Counted from the first letter of the stretch, positions 42,824 to 52,307 are shown. The stretch is 64,000 nt of DNA from Polynucleobacter sp. TSB-Sco08W16 (GCF_018687455.1 NZ_CP061291.1:558001-622000), one strand, 5' to 3'. A program made the numbers and translations. Notes: a model not told the origin generated them from the letters alone.

Positions 42824-45001
42824 ATGTTTAATAAGAAGTTGGTGTGCTCCATTGGTCTGGCAGTATTGGTCAGTCAGGGGTTTGCACAAAGCTCTATGCC
42901 GCCGGATTATGGTCAACGAGTTGGTGATGTGGTTGTTAGTGCAAGTCGATCCGGTACAGACTTGAAGGATATGACCCAAAACACTTCAATTCTTACAGCT
43001 GAGGATATTGAGAATTCCCCAAGTATGACAATTGATCAGGTGTTAAAAAATCAATCAAGCGTATTTTTAAACGACCAGCCCTATTATGAAAAGGATCCCA
43101 CTGGTCAAAGCTTAAATGTGCGTGGGCTTGGTAATGCCCGCACCCTAGCTTTGATTGATGGTCTTCCTGCGAACGATGCCATGTATGGAACTGTGCAATG
43201 GAACTTAGTGCCGCTTTCAGCAATTCAAGATGTTGAGTTGATTCGTGGTGGCGTATCTAATTTGTATGGAAATTACGGTATGGGCGGTTTAGTAAATATC
43301 GTCACTAAGCCTATTAGCGATAACAAGGGAGAGGTTTCTGCCAGTTATGGCTCCTACAATACCAGTAACATCGCTGCATCTAAAGAGATCGCTGTTAATG
43401 AGGTGCTGAAATTACGTCTATCAGCAGATTACTTCAATACGGATGGTTATATCAACCAGCCAACCATCTCCCCAGCGACGAAATACCCGAGTAAAAATAG
43501 CTACGGTCAGTCTGCACCCCTGTTGCCTGGCATGGGGCCCGAGAGCGCAAACAGCGCAAACTATCGTTTACAGGCTGCGCTTAAATTAAGTTCGGATACC
43601 GATGCATTTTTCAACATTGGTTCGCACAATATGCAAAATTTACCAACAGGCGGATATAACTTTGCTACTAAAACAACTCAAGAAACAACCTTTTCCGCCG
43701 GTGCAACTACACGTTTAAGTTCAGTGCAGAAGATTCAGGTAAATGCCTTTTATGAAAACACAACGCTCTGGCAACAAAACGTAAGCAATAGTGGCACAAG
43801 TGCACCTTATATCAGCGCAAACTATAACGATCCCTACTCAACGACTGGGGCATCCGCTCAATACACCCATGATTTAAAAGATCAAGCAATACAACAAGTG
43901 GTTGTTAGCGTTGATGGTAGGCAGGTAGCCGCACAAAACTTAACCAACTCCTTTAGTTCTGCTGCTGGCTATACCAATGGTGTAGTCACTTCATCTGATT
44001 ATGCAAAAGGTCAACAGCAGTTTTATGGAGTGATGGCGCAAATGAAGGCAAAGACAGATGTGATCCCTTTGCAGGCGACTCTTTCCCTTAGAGAGGACCA
44101 GTGGCAAAGCCAGACTCCAACATATTGGATAGCTGGTGCGAATGGGATACCAAGTTATACCAATGTACCTAATCAAACGGTGAATAAGTTCAGCCCAAAT
44201 TTGGGTTTGCTATTGCAGGCAACGAAGGAGTGGGGTCTGAGAGCAGCTGCATATCAAGGTTTCCATGCTCCTGGATTGAATAACACACTACGTACATATG
44301 GAAACTCCACTAGCGTTAGCCTCGCTAACCCATTACTGACTCCGGAAAATATGACTGGGTACGAAGTGGGAACTGATTATCGTTGGAATGCTGGATTTGT
44401 TCAGGTGACAGGTTTTAGTGCTCAAGTTAAAAATGCAGTTTATGCACCTAATGTTTCACAAGCACAGGCATACGCTGCTGGCTGTCCAGCTTCAGTATGT
44501 ACTGGCGGAAGCCAGACATATACTTTGTACGGTAACAATCAAAATCTTCAGAGCCAGGGCTTGGAAGTGCAAGCTCATCATGATTTAAATGCCCAATGGG
44601 CGTTGGATGGAACCTACACCCACACTAATACTGTGCTTACATGGATCGGTTCTGGGGTAAGTTCTACTTTAAATCCTATCGGAACCCAAGTGGGTGGAGT
44701 GCCCCAAAATATGGGCTATGCGGGCGTTACCTATATGCCGCTCCCTAAAACTAGTTTATCTGCCAACGTTCGCTATATTGGCAATTCCTGGTTAGATGGG
44801 GCCCATACCTTGCCCGTACCTTCTTATGCGGTAGTTGGATTAAAGGCGAACTACCAGATGACTTCGCAGGCATCATTGTTTGCTAGTGTGGTTAATTTAT
44901 TCAACCGAACATACATTACATACGGAACGGGTACTAGCCAGGGCAGTTACATTGCTGGCCAGCCTCAATCGGTGAATGTTGGTGCGCGTATCATCTTCTA
45001 A
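42824..45001 (+). CDS. TonB-dependent outer-membrane receptor, possibly for copper
   Basis: A 725-residue beta-barrel receptor. A signal peptide ends near residue 21 (GFAQS). The plug domain (about 35-155) has VVVSASRSGTDL-type TonB-box neighbourhood, LNVRGLGNARTLALIDGLP and ELIRGGVSNLYGNYGMGGLVNI. The rest forms barrel strands, ending in VNVGARIIF with a terminal Phe as required for barrel assembly. Energised uptake of a metal or metal complex is the usual task. Starts after GGAGTGG. Its stop overlaps the next start by one base (TAATG). The ligand is inferred from the PCuAC gene downstream. Confidence 0.88.
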   Translation: MFNKKLVCSIGLAVLVSQGFAQSSMPPDYGQRVGDVVVSASRSGTDLKDMTQNTSILTAEDIENSPSMTIDQVLKNQSSVFLNDQPYYEKDPTGQSLNVRGLGNARTLALIDGLPANDAMYGTVQWNLVPLSAIQDVELIRGGVSNLYGNYGMGGLVNIVTKPISDNKGEVSASYGSYNTSNIAASKEIAVNEVLKLRLSADYFNTDGYINQPTISPATKYPSKNSYGQSAPLLPGMGPESANSANYRLQAALKLSSDTDAFFNIGSHNMQNLPTGGYNFATKTTQETTFSAGATTRLSSVQKIQVNAFYENTTLWQQNVSNSGTSAPYISANYNDPYSTTGASAQYTHDLKDQAIQQVVVSVDGRQVAAQNLTNSFSSAAGYTNGVVTSSDYAKGQQQFYGVMAQMKAKTDVIPLQATLSLREDQWQSQTPTYWIAGANGIPSYTNVPNQTVNKFSPNLGLLLQATKEWGLRAAAYQGFHAPGLNNTLRTYGNSTSVSLANPLLTPENMTGYEVGTDYRWNAGFVQVTGFSAQVKNAVYAPNVSQAQAYAAGCPASVCTGGSQTYTLYGNNQNLQSQGLEVQAHHDLNAQWALDGTYTHTNTVLTWIGSGVSSTLNPIGTQVGGVPQNMGYAGVTYMPLPKTSLSANVRYIGNSWLDGAHTLPVPSYAVVGLKANYQMTSQASLFASVVNLFNRTYITYGTGTSQGSYIAGQPQSVNVGARIIF

Positions 45002-46248
45002 TGCTTAAATCCTCCCTCCATCTATCATTCAAAGCGCTCTTTATGAGTGTTTTGGGGCTGATTGTATTTAATTCTGCGTTTGCCCAAATGGATCACTCAT
45101 CTCACATGATGAGCTCTGCCCCAATTAAGCCTGCCGCATGCCTTGGTTCTGGATTGGATTGCGCAAATGCAGCGACCCCATTCTTTATGGCAGATGGCAG
45201 ATTACTGTTGGCATGGACTGGGGGTGGAGGGGTGTCTGTCGCTCAATCAACGGACTTGGGAAAAACATTTTCTACGCCAGTAGTTGTGGCTCAGCATGGG
45301 AAGTCCTTAGATGCAGGGGCTGATGCACGACCTCAAATACTTGCTGATGCAAGTAATAATGTATTTCTAGCGTATGCATTCTTTAAAGACGCTAGCTGGA
45401 ATGCGCAAATTAATATTGCAAGATCAATTGATGGCGGTAAATCCTTTAGCACCCCCAAATCACTGGTGAATGATGGGTCTAGTCAGCGATTTCCTTCGGC
45501 AGTAATTCGGCCAGATGGTTCTATATTTATTGCCTGGATTGATAAGCGCTTAGTAGCAGATGCAAAGAAGGTTGGACAGCAGAGGCTAGGCGGCTCAATA
45601 GCTTATGCATTTTCAAATGATGCAGGAAGCACTTTTTCCCCAGAAAAGATTGCCAATGAGACGAGCTGTGAGTGTTGTCGCATCGGAGCTAGCTTGGACC
45701 CTCAGGGTGGTGTAGGGATTATTTATCGTGCTATCTTCCCTGGCGGAATTCGGGATCATGCAACTCAAATTATCAATCCTGCGGGTGCAGAAAAAATTCG
45801 TCGTGTTTCTTATGATGACTGGAAAACAGATGCTTGCCCGCATCATGGGCCAACTATCGCTATATCGAACTCAGGGAAAATCCATGTAGCCTGGTTTACG
45901 CAAGGTAGCGCTCGCTCAGGTGTTTTTTATGCCAGCTCTATCAATCAAGGCGAAACTTATTCCAAACCCCAAAGAATTGGCGTGGAAAACGCCAATGTAT
46001 CAAGACCTTATTTGTTAGCAATCGATCAATCCGTTTGGCTGGTCTGGAAAGAGTTCGATGGCGAGAAAACTTCTGTATACCTAAAACAATCACTTGATGA
46101 TGGAAAGAGTTGGTCAGCCCCAAAGGTAATCAGTGCTACCACTGGATATAGTGATCACCCTTTACTGGTCAGTCATGGAAAAGAGGTTTACCTCTCATGG
46201 CTCACTCGTGAAGACGGGTATCAATTGATTCCATTAAACTCAAAATAA
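45001..46248 (+). CDS. Exported BNR-repeat (sialidase-fold) protein with metal-ligand motifs
   Basis: A 415-residue exported protein with a signal peptide ending near residue 29. Five Asp-box repeats (S-x-D-x-G-x-x-F/W) occur near residues 83, 142, 205, 313 and 367, predicting a six-bladed propeller. The mature N terminus is MDHSSHMM-like and two more clusters, CECC (223-226) and CPHHGP (279-284), could bind metal. I could not find the sialidase Arg triad with confidence, so a glycosidase role is doubtful. Coupled by TAATG junctions to the receptor before and the thioredoxin after, hence probably part of the same uptake machinery. Confidence 0.8.
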   Translation: MLKSSLHLSFKALFMSVLGLIVFNSAFAQMDHSSHMMSSAPIKPAACLGSGLDCANAATPFFMADGRLLLAWTGGGGVSVAQSTDLGKTFSTPVVVAQHGKSLDAGADARPQILADASNNVFLAYAFFKDASWNAQINIARSIDGGKSFSTPKSLVNDGSSQRFPSAVIRPDGSIFIAWIDKRLVADAKKVGQQRLGGSIAYAFSNDAGSTFSPEKIANETSCECCRIGASLDPQGGVGIIYRAIFPGGIRDHATQIINPAGAEKIRRVSYDDWKTDACPHHGPTIAISNSGKIHVAWFTQGSARSGVFYASSINQGETYSKPQRIGVENANVSRPYLLAIDQSVWLVWKEFDGEKTSVYLKQSLDDGKSWSAPKVISATTGYSDHPLLVSHGKEVYLSWLTREDGYQLIPLNSK

Positions 46249-46724
46249 TGAAGAAACTACTGAGAATCTTATTTATCCTCTTGGTATTTATGCAGTCTGC
46301 ATTTGCCCAGAGTAGTTCATTGAAGCCTTATCAAAAGGGCGATTGGAAGACTATCACTAAGCCTTATGCAGGGCAGCCTGTTGTCATTCATTTTTGGGGT
46401 GTAACTTGTTCGCCATGCGCCAAAGAAATGCCTCAATGGGGAAAGTTTTTGGCTCAAAATAAAAATGCCAAAGTTATCTTCATTCAAGTAGATGATGTAT
46501 CCCCTGAGAGCGTCGTCAAAATGCTTTCATCGGCTAATGTGAAGGGGGTAAGCACTTATACATTAGCATCGCCATTCGATGATGCTCTCCGTTATGAGAT
46601 TGACCCTAAGTGGCGTGGAGAGACTCCGATGACACTGCAAATTGATAAGAATGGCAACGTTATTCGAAAAGTAGGAAGCATGGATTTTGAGAAGTTAAAG
46701 CAGTGGTATTCAAACGGTACGTAA
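46248..46724 (+). CDS. TlpA-like periplasmic thioredoxin-family protein
   Basis: A 158-residue exported protein with signal peptide to about residue 21 and a thioredoxin fold carrying the active-site motif C54-S-P-C57 in FWGVTCSPCAKEMP, plus the cis-proline region ETPMTLQID. TlpA/ResA-like proteins reduce cysteines of metal-centre assembly proteins such as those of cytochrome oxidase. In this cluster it may keep the Cys pairs of the DUF2946 or BNR proteins reduced. Its start overlaps the BNR stop (TAATG). Confidence 0.88.
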   Translation: MKKLLRILFILLVFMQSAFAQSSSLKPYQKGDWKTITKPYAGQPVVIHFWGVTCSPCAKEMPQWGKFLAQNKNAKVIFIQVDDVSPESVVKMLSSANVKGVSTYTLASPFDDALRYEIDPKWRGETPMTLQIDKNGNVIRKVGSMDFEKLKQWYSNGT

Positions 46725-46756
46725 GTTAGCTAGCAAGATCAATTAAGGAGAATGGA

Positions 46757-47233
46757 ATGAATAAAGCGTTACTAAAAATATTATCAATTGGCCTTCTAAG
46801 TTTGGGGCTTTGCAGTTCTCTTATGGCACAGGGCGTTGCTAAAACTGTAAGTACTGATGCTATCAAGATTGATGACGCTTTTACCCGCGCCACCGCTCCG
46901 GGCCAACAAGTCGCCGGTGGATTTATGAAGATTGAGAACAAAGGCAATGTTCCAGACCAGTTGTTGTCTGCGTCTTCTCCTGCTGCTGGCGAAGTGCAAT
47001 TGCACGAGATGGCTATGGACGGCAACGTCATGAAAATGCGCCAAGTAAAAGATATCGCTGTGCCAGCGAATGGTTCGGTGGAGCTGAAGCCGGGCGGTTA
47101 TCACTTAATGTTCATGAGCCTCAAAGGCCCATTTGTGGCGGGCGAGTCTGTTCCAGTGAAACTCAAGTTTGCCAAGGCTGGAGATGTGGAAGTGAAGTTC
47201 CCCGTTAATACTGCGGGTGCTATGAAGCACTAA
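46757..47233 (+). CDS. Periplasmic copper chaperone PCu(A)C
   Basis: A 158-residue exported protein with signal peptide ending near residue 25 and a cupredoxin-like fold. The full copper motif H-x10-M-x21-H-x-M is present as His83, Met94, His116 and Met118. Such proteins carry Cu(I) to the CuA or CuB sites of haem-copper oxidases. It has its own ribosome site (AAGGAGA), 32 bases after the thioredoxin gene, and ends at a terminator. It gives the clearest clue to the purpose of the cluster. Confidence 0.93.
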   Translation: MNKALLKILSIGLLSLGLCSSLMAQGVAKTVSTDAIKIDDAFTRATAPGQQVAGGFMKIENKGNVPDQLLSASSPAAGEVQLHEMAMDGNVMKMRQVKDIAVPANGSVELKPGGYHLMFMSLKGPFVAGESVPVKLKFAKAGDVEVKFPVNTAGAMKH

Positions 47234-47257
47234 GCAGTTCTGAGTGCTATGAAATAA

Positions 47258-47287
47258 AAAAGCCCCTAGTTAAAACTAGGGGCTTTT
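47258..47287. terminator. Bidirectional terminator between PCuAC gene and ilvD
   Basis: Arms containing GCCCCTAG and CTAGGGGC with flanking A and T runs enclose a short A/T loop. It serves the convergent PCuAC and ilvD genes. Confidence 0.88.
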
Positions 47288-47305
47288 GCTTTGCTGAAAT
47301 GCCGA

Positions 47306-49000
47306 TTAGCTTAAATCTAAATCCAGATCAGTAACAGCACCTTTGCTAGCGCTGCTTGCTAGGCTTGCATACTTAGCCAAGAGGCCGCGGGTGTAGCGTG
47401 GCTTAGGTTGCTTCCAGACTGCACGACGCTTAGCAATCTCTTCATCGCTGACATTGAGCTGAATGAGGAGCTTATGAGCATCAATGGTTACAGAGTCACC
47501 TTCATTAATGAGGGCAATCGTGCCGCCTACATAAGCTTCAGGAGCAACGTGTCCGACTACCATGCCCCAAGTTCCGCCAGAGAAGCGACCATCGGTGATC
47601 AGGCCTACAGATTCACCTAGACCCTGACCAACTAAGGCGGAGGTAGGGGAGAGCATCTCGCGCATACCAGGACCACCTTTAGGGCCTTCATAGCGAATGA
47701 TGACGATGTCGCCATCCTTGATCTTTTGCGCCATGATAGCCGCCATTGCATCATCTTCAGAATCAAATACACGGGCAGGGCCGGTAATGGATGGGTTCTT
47801 CAAGCCAGTAATCTTGGCAACGCAACCTTCAGGGGAGATATTGCCCTTCAGAATTGCCAAGTGACCTTGCTTATACAAAGGATTATCTAAGGTACGAATG
47901 ACTTTTTGATCAGCGCGCGGTACTGATGGAACATCCTTCAATACTTCAGCAATGGTTTTGCCGGTAATCGTCATGCAATCACCATGGAGTAATCCACCAT
48001 CTAACAAAATTTTCATCACTTGTGGAATGCCGCCAGCTTGATGCAAATCAGTCGCCAAATAAGTACCGGATGGTTTCATATCCACGATTACTGGAACTTT
48101 TTTGCGAATGCGCTCAAAGTCATCAATCGTCCAATCGATTTCTGCAGCGCTAGTAATTGCCAAGAAATGCAAAACCGCATTGGTTGATCCGCCCACTGCC
48201 ATGATCACACTCACAGCGTTCTCAATGGATTTCTTGGTAATGATGTCACGTGGACGCAAGTTATTCTTGATTGCTTCAACAAGAACACGTGCAGACTCAG
48301 CAGCGCTAGCCACTTTTTCTGCATCTACGTTAGCCATAGTAGAGGAGTAGGGCAGGCTCATGCCTAGGGCCTCAAACGAGGAACTCATCGTATTGGCTGT
48401 GTACATACCGCCACAGGAGCCACTACCTGGGCAGGAGTGTTGTTCTACACCCTTGAGATCTTCTTCGCTCATGCGGCCAGAAGTAAATTCACCAACTGCC
48501 TCGAATGCAGAGACAATATTGAGGTCTTTACCTTTGTAATGGCCTGGCTTAATCGTGCCGCCATAAACATAAATTGCGGGAACGTTGGTGCGGGCAATCG
48601 CCATCATGCCGCCTGGCATATTTTTATCGCAACCACCGATCACTACTACGCCGTCTTGCCATAAACCATTGACACAAGTTTCAATGCTGTCGGCAATCAC
48701 TTCACGAGATACGAGCGAGTACTTCATGCCTTCAGTGCCCATGCCAATACCATCAGAGACTGTAGGTGTTCCAAAGGTTTGGGCCTTTGCACCCGCTTCT
48801 TCCAATGCAATCACGGCAGCATCGGTTAATTTTTGTAATCCACTATTGCAAGGGGTGATAGTAGAGTGGCCATTAGCAACACCCACCATTGGCTTGGTGA
48901 AATCCTTTTCTTCGTAACCCATGGCGTAATACATCGAGCGGTTAGGTGCGCGAGCGACTCCCTCGGTGACCATGCGTGAGCGTTTATTAAGGCGTTTCAT
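47306..49000 (-). CDS. ilvD: Dihydroxy-acid dehydratase
   Basis: Fe-S enzyme of valine, leucine and isoleucine synthesis that dehydrates 2,3-dihydroxy-acids to 2-oxo acids. The 564-residue protein has cysteines in ITPCNSGLQ, GGCDKNMPGG and CPGSGSCGGMYTANTM, which form the cluster site, and the C-terminal SGGTWGMVVGHVAPEA with the catalytic serine. It is transcribed alone. The 229 bases upstream (49001-49229) separate it from the divergent RodZ-like gene and hold no further gene that I can support apart from a possible 9-codon leader frame. Confidence 0.96.
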   Translation of the reverse strand: MKRLNKRSRMVTEGVARAPNRSMYYAMGYEEKDFTKPMVGVANGHSTITPCNSGLQKLTDAAVIALEEAGAKAQTFGTPTVSDGIGMGTEGMKYSLVSREVIADSIETCVNGLWQDGVVVIGGCDKNMPGGMMAIARTNVPAIYVYGGTIKPGHYKGKDLNIVSAFEAVGEFTSGRMSEEDLKGVEQHSCPGSGSCGGMYTANTMSSSFEALGMSLPYSSTMANVDAEKVASAAESARVLVEAIKNNLRPRDIITKKSIENAVSVIMAVGGSTNAVLHFLAITSAAEIDWTIDDFERIRKKVPVIVDMKPSGTYLATDLHQAGGIPQVMKILLDGGLLHGDCMTITGKTIAEVLKDVPSVPRADQKVIRTLDNPLYKQGHLAILKGNISPEGCVAKITGLKNPSITGPARVFDSEDDAMAAIMAQKIKDGDIVIIRYEGPKGGPGMREMLSPTSALVGQGLGESVGLITDGRFSGGTWGMVVGHVAPEAYVGGTIALINEGDSVTIDAHKLLIQLNVSDEEIAKRRAVWKQPKPRYTRGLLAKYASLASSASKGAVTDLDLDLS

Positions 49001-49229
49001 GCTTATTACTCCAGAAAAGGTTTATTTCGAAAGGCTCTATTGTGCCGTGAGATGCTTGGAAAGTCCTATAAGTGCTGACTGAGGGCGGTAGGATGAAGAC
49101 CTCATAATTGTTGCAATGCAATATAAACAATAAAGACCTTTAGGAAAGTGCTTGTTTATTAGTGACTTATCAATTGCTTATATTGCGGTTAGTATTTAGT
49201 AGGATCCATGAGACAAAGCAGAGAAAAGA

Positions 49230-50234
49230 TTGGCTAAACCTCAAACTAAACTGCCAGAAATTTGCGGGCAGGCATTTGTCAGTGCTAGAGAAGCACTTGG
49301 CTTAAGCGTTCAAGACGTATCGAGAAAGTCATGTTTCTCTGTTCGTCAAATTGAGCAGATTGAGAGTGGTGAAAGCAGCTCTTTTTATGGCGCGCAAAAT
49401 AAAGTTACTGCCGCCAAAAAAGTAGCTGGACTTCTGAAGCTAAAAGAAGAAGACGCCTTTAATTTTGGCACTGAGCCACAAGGTAAGCAAAGTGAATCTG
49501 AAACAATAGCGGAAGAGACCCAAGAGCTTGCAATGCAAAGTTCTGCTAGCGAAGAAAAGCAAGCAAGGTCGGTTAAGGGGCCTAAGTCATCTGAATTTAG
49601 TTCGCTAAATGAAATACAAAAGCCGATTCCCTTTAGTCAGCCTTCAGGTAATCATTCACCCAGCAAAAATCCCAAGAAGAAAATCTTTTTGCTGTTGGGC
49701 ATTGCTGCGGCTTTAGTATTTTCTATTGTCAATTTACGGTCTTTGTTTTTTCCAGAGCCAGTAAAAGAAGAAATTGTGGTGATTGAAGAGGTTTCGCCTA
49801 CTCCTCCGTCAACCGAGGCACCAGCGGAATCTAAACCTGTTCCTGCAATAACTTCTGAGCCAGTTACGGCCGCACCCTTAGCGGTGGCAGCAGCTTCTTC
49901 AGAGTGTCCTTCTGCAGATGCAGCGGCAATCAATTACAGACCAGATGCGCCTAAAAAGGCTGGCGACATGGTGTATTTGCAATCAAAGACAGCGCAAACA
50001 GTTTGTGTAATCGATGCCAGTGGAAAAACCCAAAACAAAACTTTAGAGCCGGGAGTGGGGGTGAGTATTTATGGAAAACCACCCCTCAAGGTCTTGACCT
50101 CAGGATTGTCTCAGGTGGATATTTATTATCAGGGCGCGAAAGTGCGCCTTGCCAATACAACGGCTAAGACTATTAATTTGGAGTCGGCCGAAATTGTTCA
50201 GCCTTTGACTCCGACAGATTCTCAGCTGCGTTAA
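49230..50234 (+). CDS. RodZ-like helix-turn-helix membrane protein
   Basis: A 334-residue protein with a cytosolic Xre-type helix-turn-helix at about 15-75 (REALGLSVQDVSRKSCFSVRQIEQIE in part), an acidic Ser/Glu-rich linker, one transmembrane helix near 151-170 preceded by a basic KKK, a Pro/Ala-rich periplasmic linker and a C-terminal domain like DUF4115. That order is the architecture of RodZ, which links MreB to the cell-wall machinery. It starts at TTG 49230 with a weak ribosome site. A canonical rodZ normally sits beside ispG, and it does not here, so this may be a paralogue. Confidence 0.75.
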   Translation: MAKPQTKLPEICGQAFVSAREALGLSVQDVSRKSCFSVRQIEQIESGESSSFYGAQNKVTAAKKVAGLLKLKEEDAFNFGTEPQGKQSESETIAEETQELAMQSSASEEKQARSVKGPKSSEFSSLNEIQKPIPFSQPSGNHSPSKNPKKKIFLLLGIAAALVFSIVNLRSLFFPEPVKEEIVVIEEVSPTPPSTEAPAESKPVPAITSEPVTAAPLAVAAASSECPSADAAAINYRPDAPKKAGDMVYLQSKTAQTVCVIDASGKTQNKTLEPGVGVSIYGKPPLKVLTSGLSQVDIYYQGAKVRLANTTAKTINLESAEIVQPLTPTDSQLR

Positions 50235-50573
50235 TTAAACTGCTGCTTCGTTAGTTTCGCCAGTTCGAATGCGGATGACTTGTTCGACTGCGGTAACAAA
50301 AATTTTGCCGTCACCAATTTTTCCAGTGTGAGCCGCTTTGGTAATTGCATCGAGTGCTGCCTCAAGACGGTCATCAGAAACTACTGCTTCAATCTTTACC
50401 TTGGGCAAGAAATCAACTACATATTCAGCGCCACGGTAGAGCTCGGTATGACCCTTTTGGCGACCAAAACCTTTTACTTCTGTTACGGTGAGGCCAGTCA
50501 CACCTACTTCAGCCAAGGCCTCGCGAACTTCATCGAGCTTAAACGGTTTAATAATGGATGTAATGAGTTTCAT
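50235..50573 (-). CDS. glnB: Nitrogen regulatory protein PII
   Basis: A 112-residue trimeric signal protein that reads 2-oxoglutarate, ATP/ADP and glutamine status. It begins MKLITSIIKPFKLDEVREAL and has the T-loop GRQKGHTELYRGAEY with Tyr51 for uridylylation, and the nucleotide-binding TGKIGDGKIFV block. It follows nadE on the same strand after 81 bases, an order known from other Burkholderiales, and its stop abuts the stop of the RodZ-like gene. Whether it is GlnB or GlnK cannot be decided by eye; the absence of amtB next to it favours GlnB. Confidence 0.95.
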   Translation of the reverse strand: MKLITSIIKPFKLDEVREALAEVGVTGLTVTEVKGFGRQKGHTELYRGAEYVVDFLPKVKIEAVVSDDRLEAALDAITKAAHTGKIGDGKIFVTAVEQVIRIRTGETNEAAV

Positions 50574-50654
50574 GTGTTCCCCCTATGGAACTCATCATAC
50601 CTAGAAGTCGTGGAAGTGCCAAATTGACGCCCCCCGAAAGTGCTGGGGCAGGGC

Positions 50655-52274
50655 CTAGGCCCTAAATTGCGAGGTAATGGGGTAGCGCCAGTCACGACCA
50701 AATGCGCGAGTGGTAACGCGTACCCCAGGAGGGGCTTGACGGCGCTTGTATTCATTAAGCTTGATCAGGCGAGTTACCTTTTCTACACTCTCAGCATCAA
50801 AGCCTGCGGCGATGATTTGCGCGATAGATTGGTTTTGCTCCATATAGCGCTCAACGATGCCATCGAGTACTTCATAAGAGGGAAGACTATCTTGGTCGGT
50901 TTGGTCGGGACGCAATTCAGCGGAAGGTGCGCGCGTCAAAATCCGTTCTGGAATGACGGGTGCAAGACTGTTGCGATAAGCGCATAAACGATAGACCAAG
51001 GTTTTAGCAATGTCTTTGATGACTGCAAATCCGCCAGCCATGTCGCCATAAAGTGTGCAGTAACCCACGGCCATTTCACTTTTATTGCCAGTAGTGAGCA
51101 CCAGTCGCCCTGTTTTATTAGAGAGCGCCATGAGTATCGTGCCCCGCACGCGTGCTTGTATATTTTCTTCGGTAGCGTCTATCTTCGTGCCCTTAAATTG
51201 CTCTGCTAAAGATTGCTCTAAGGCATCAACCGGGCCGCTAATAGGAATCTCATCGTATTGAACGCCTAAGTTCTTGGCCATTTCACGGGCATCAATCCAG
51301 GAAATATCGGCTGTATAGCGTGAAGGCATCATCACAGTGCGCACTTTGTCTGCGCCTAAGGCGTCCACTGCAATAGCAAGCACAAGAGCAGAATCTACGC
51401 CACCAGACAATCCAATGATGACGCCAGGAAAGCCATTTTTATTGACGTAATCACGCACTCCTAGGACTAAGGCTTGATAGGCTTGTGCCTCAACACTTTG
51501 CGCTGGAGAAATAGAGCCTTTTTCAAGCTCACCGCTGGCGTTTACGCTCGCCAACCCAAGAGCAGTTTCAAACTGCGGGAGAGACATTACTACTTCGCCC
51601 TGGCTACTTAAAGCAAATGATCCACCGTCAAATACCAATTCATCTTGACCACCGACTGCATTGACATAGACCAAGGGCATTTTGGTTTGATCGATATGGG
51701 TACGCAAAACATCAATGCGTAAGGCTTCTTTTTTCAGATGATAGGGTGAAGCATTAGGTACGAGCAAGATTTGTGCCCCTGCAGCATGTGCTTGTTTTGC
51801 TGGACCAGGATGCCATGCATCCTCACAGAGAATTACGCCGTACTGAATGCCATCACATTCAAATACACAAGCTTGATTGCCGGGCACAAAGTACCGTACC
51901 TCATCGAACACTTCATGATTAGGCAATTCTTGTTTTGCATAACCTGCAATGACTTTGCCATTTCGTAAAACGGAGGCATAGTTTTGCAAGCCTGCTGATG
52001 TTTGTTTTGGGTGACCAACGATCACTGTAAGGTCGGAATACTGCGCCAATTCTCTCATCAAGAGTTCAAGCTCTTGATTAGCCGCTTGAATAAAAGCAGG
52101 ACGGAGCAATAAGTCTTCTGGAGGATAGCCTGTAAGAGAAAGCTCAGGCGTCACAACCAGCTTGGCGCCTTGTGAAAAGGCCGCTTGAGCAGCCTTGTGA
52201 ATCAGTTGAGCGTTACCAGCCAGATCACCCAGTAATGGGTTCATTTGGGCTAAGGCAATTTTCTGTGCGCTCAC
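50655..52274 (-). CDS. nadE: Glutamine-dependent NAD+ synthetase
   Basis: Amidates nicotinic acid adenine dinucleotide to NAD+ with ammonia from glutamine. It is a fusion of an N-terminal nitrilase-type glutaminase (residues 1-255; Cys in LCEDAWHPG, Glu and Lys sites visible) and a C-terminal synthetase (PP-loop GLSGGVDSALVLAIAVDAL near 290; TTGNKSEMAVGYCTLYGDMAGGF in part near 405). At 539 residues it has the usual length of this form. The start is GTG. Confidence 0.95.
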   Translation of the reverse strand: MSAQKIALAQMNPLLGDLAGNAQLIHKAAQAAFSQGAKLVVTPELSLTGYPPEDLLLRPAFIQAANQELELLMRELAQYSDLTVIVGHPKQTSAGLQNYASVLRNGKVIAGYAKQELPNHEVFDEVRYFVPGNQACVFECDGIQYGVILCEDAWHPGPAKQAHAAGAQILLVPNASPYHLKKEALRIDVLRTHIDQTKMPLVYVNAVGGQDELVFDGGSFALSSQGEVVMSLPQFETALGLASVNASGELEKGSISPAQSVEAQAYQALVLGVRDYVNKNGFPGVIIGLSGGVDSALVLAIAVDALGADKVRTVMMPSRYTADISWIDAREMAKNLGVQYDEIPISGPVDALEQSLAEQFKGTKIDATEENIQARVRGTILMALSNKTGRLVLTTGNKSEMAVGYCTLYGDMAGGFAVIKDIAKTLVYRLCAYRNSLAPVIPERILTRAPSAELRPDQTDQDSLPSYEVLDGIVERYMEQNQSIAQIIAAGFDAESVEKVTRLIKLNEYKRRQAPPGVRVTTRAFGRDWRYPITSQFRA

Positions 52275-52307
52275 TCCGAATCACAAAGCCTATTTAGCAT
52301 TAAAGAA

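Noticed and set aside
45001..46248. Calling the BNR-repeat protein a sialidase
   Set aside because: Asp boxes define the fold only. The catalytic Arg triad was not convincingly seen and the neighbours concern copper.
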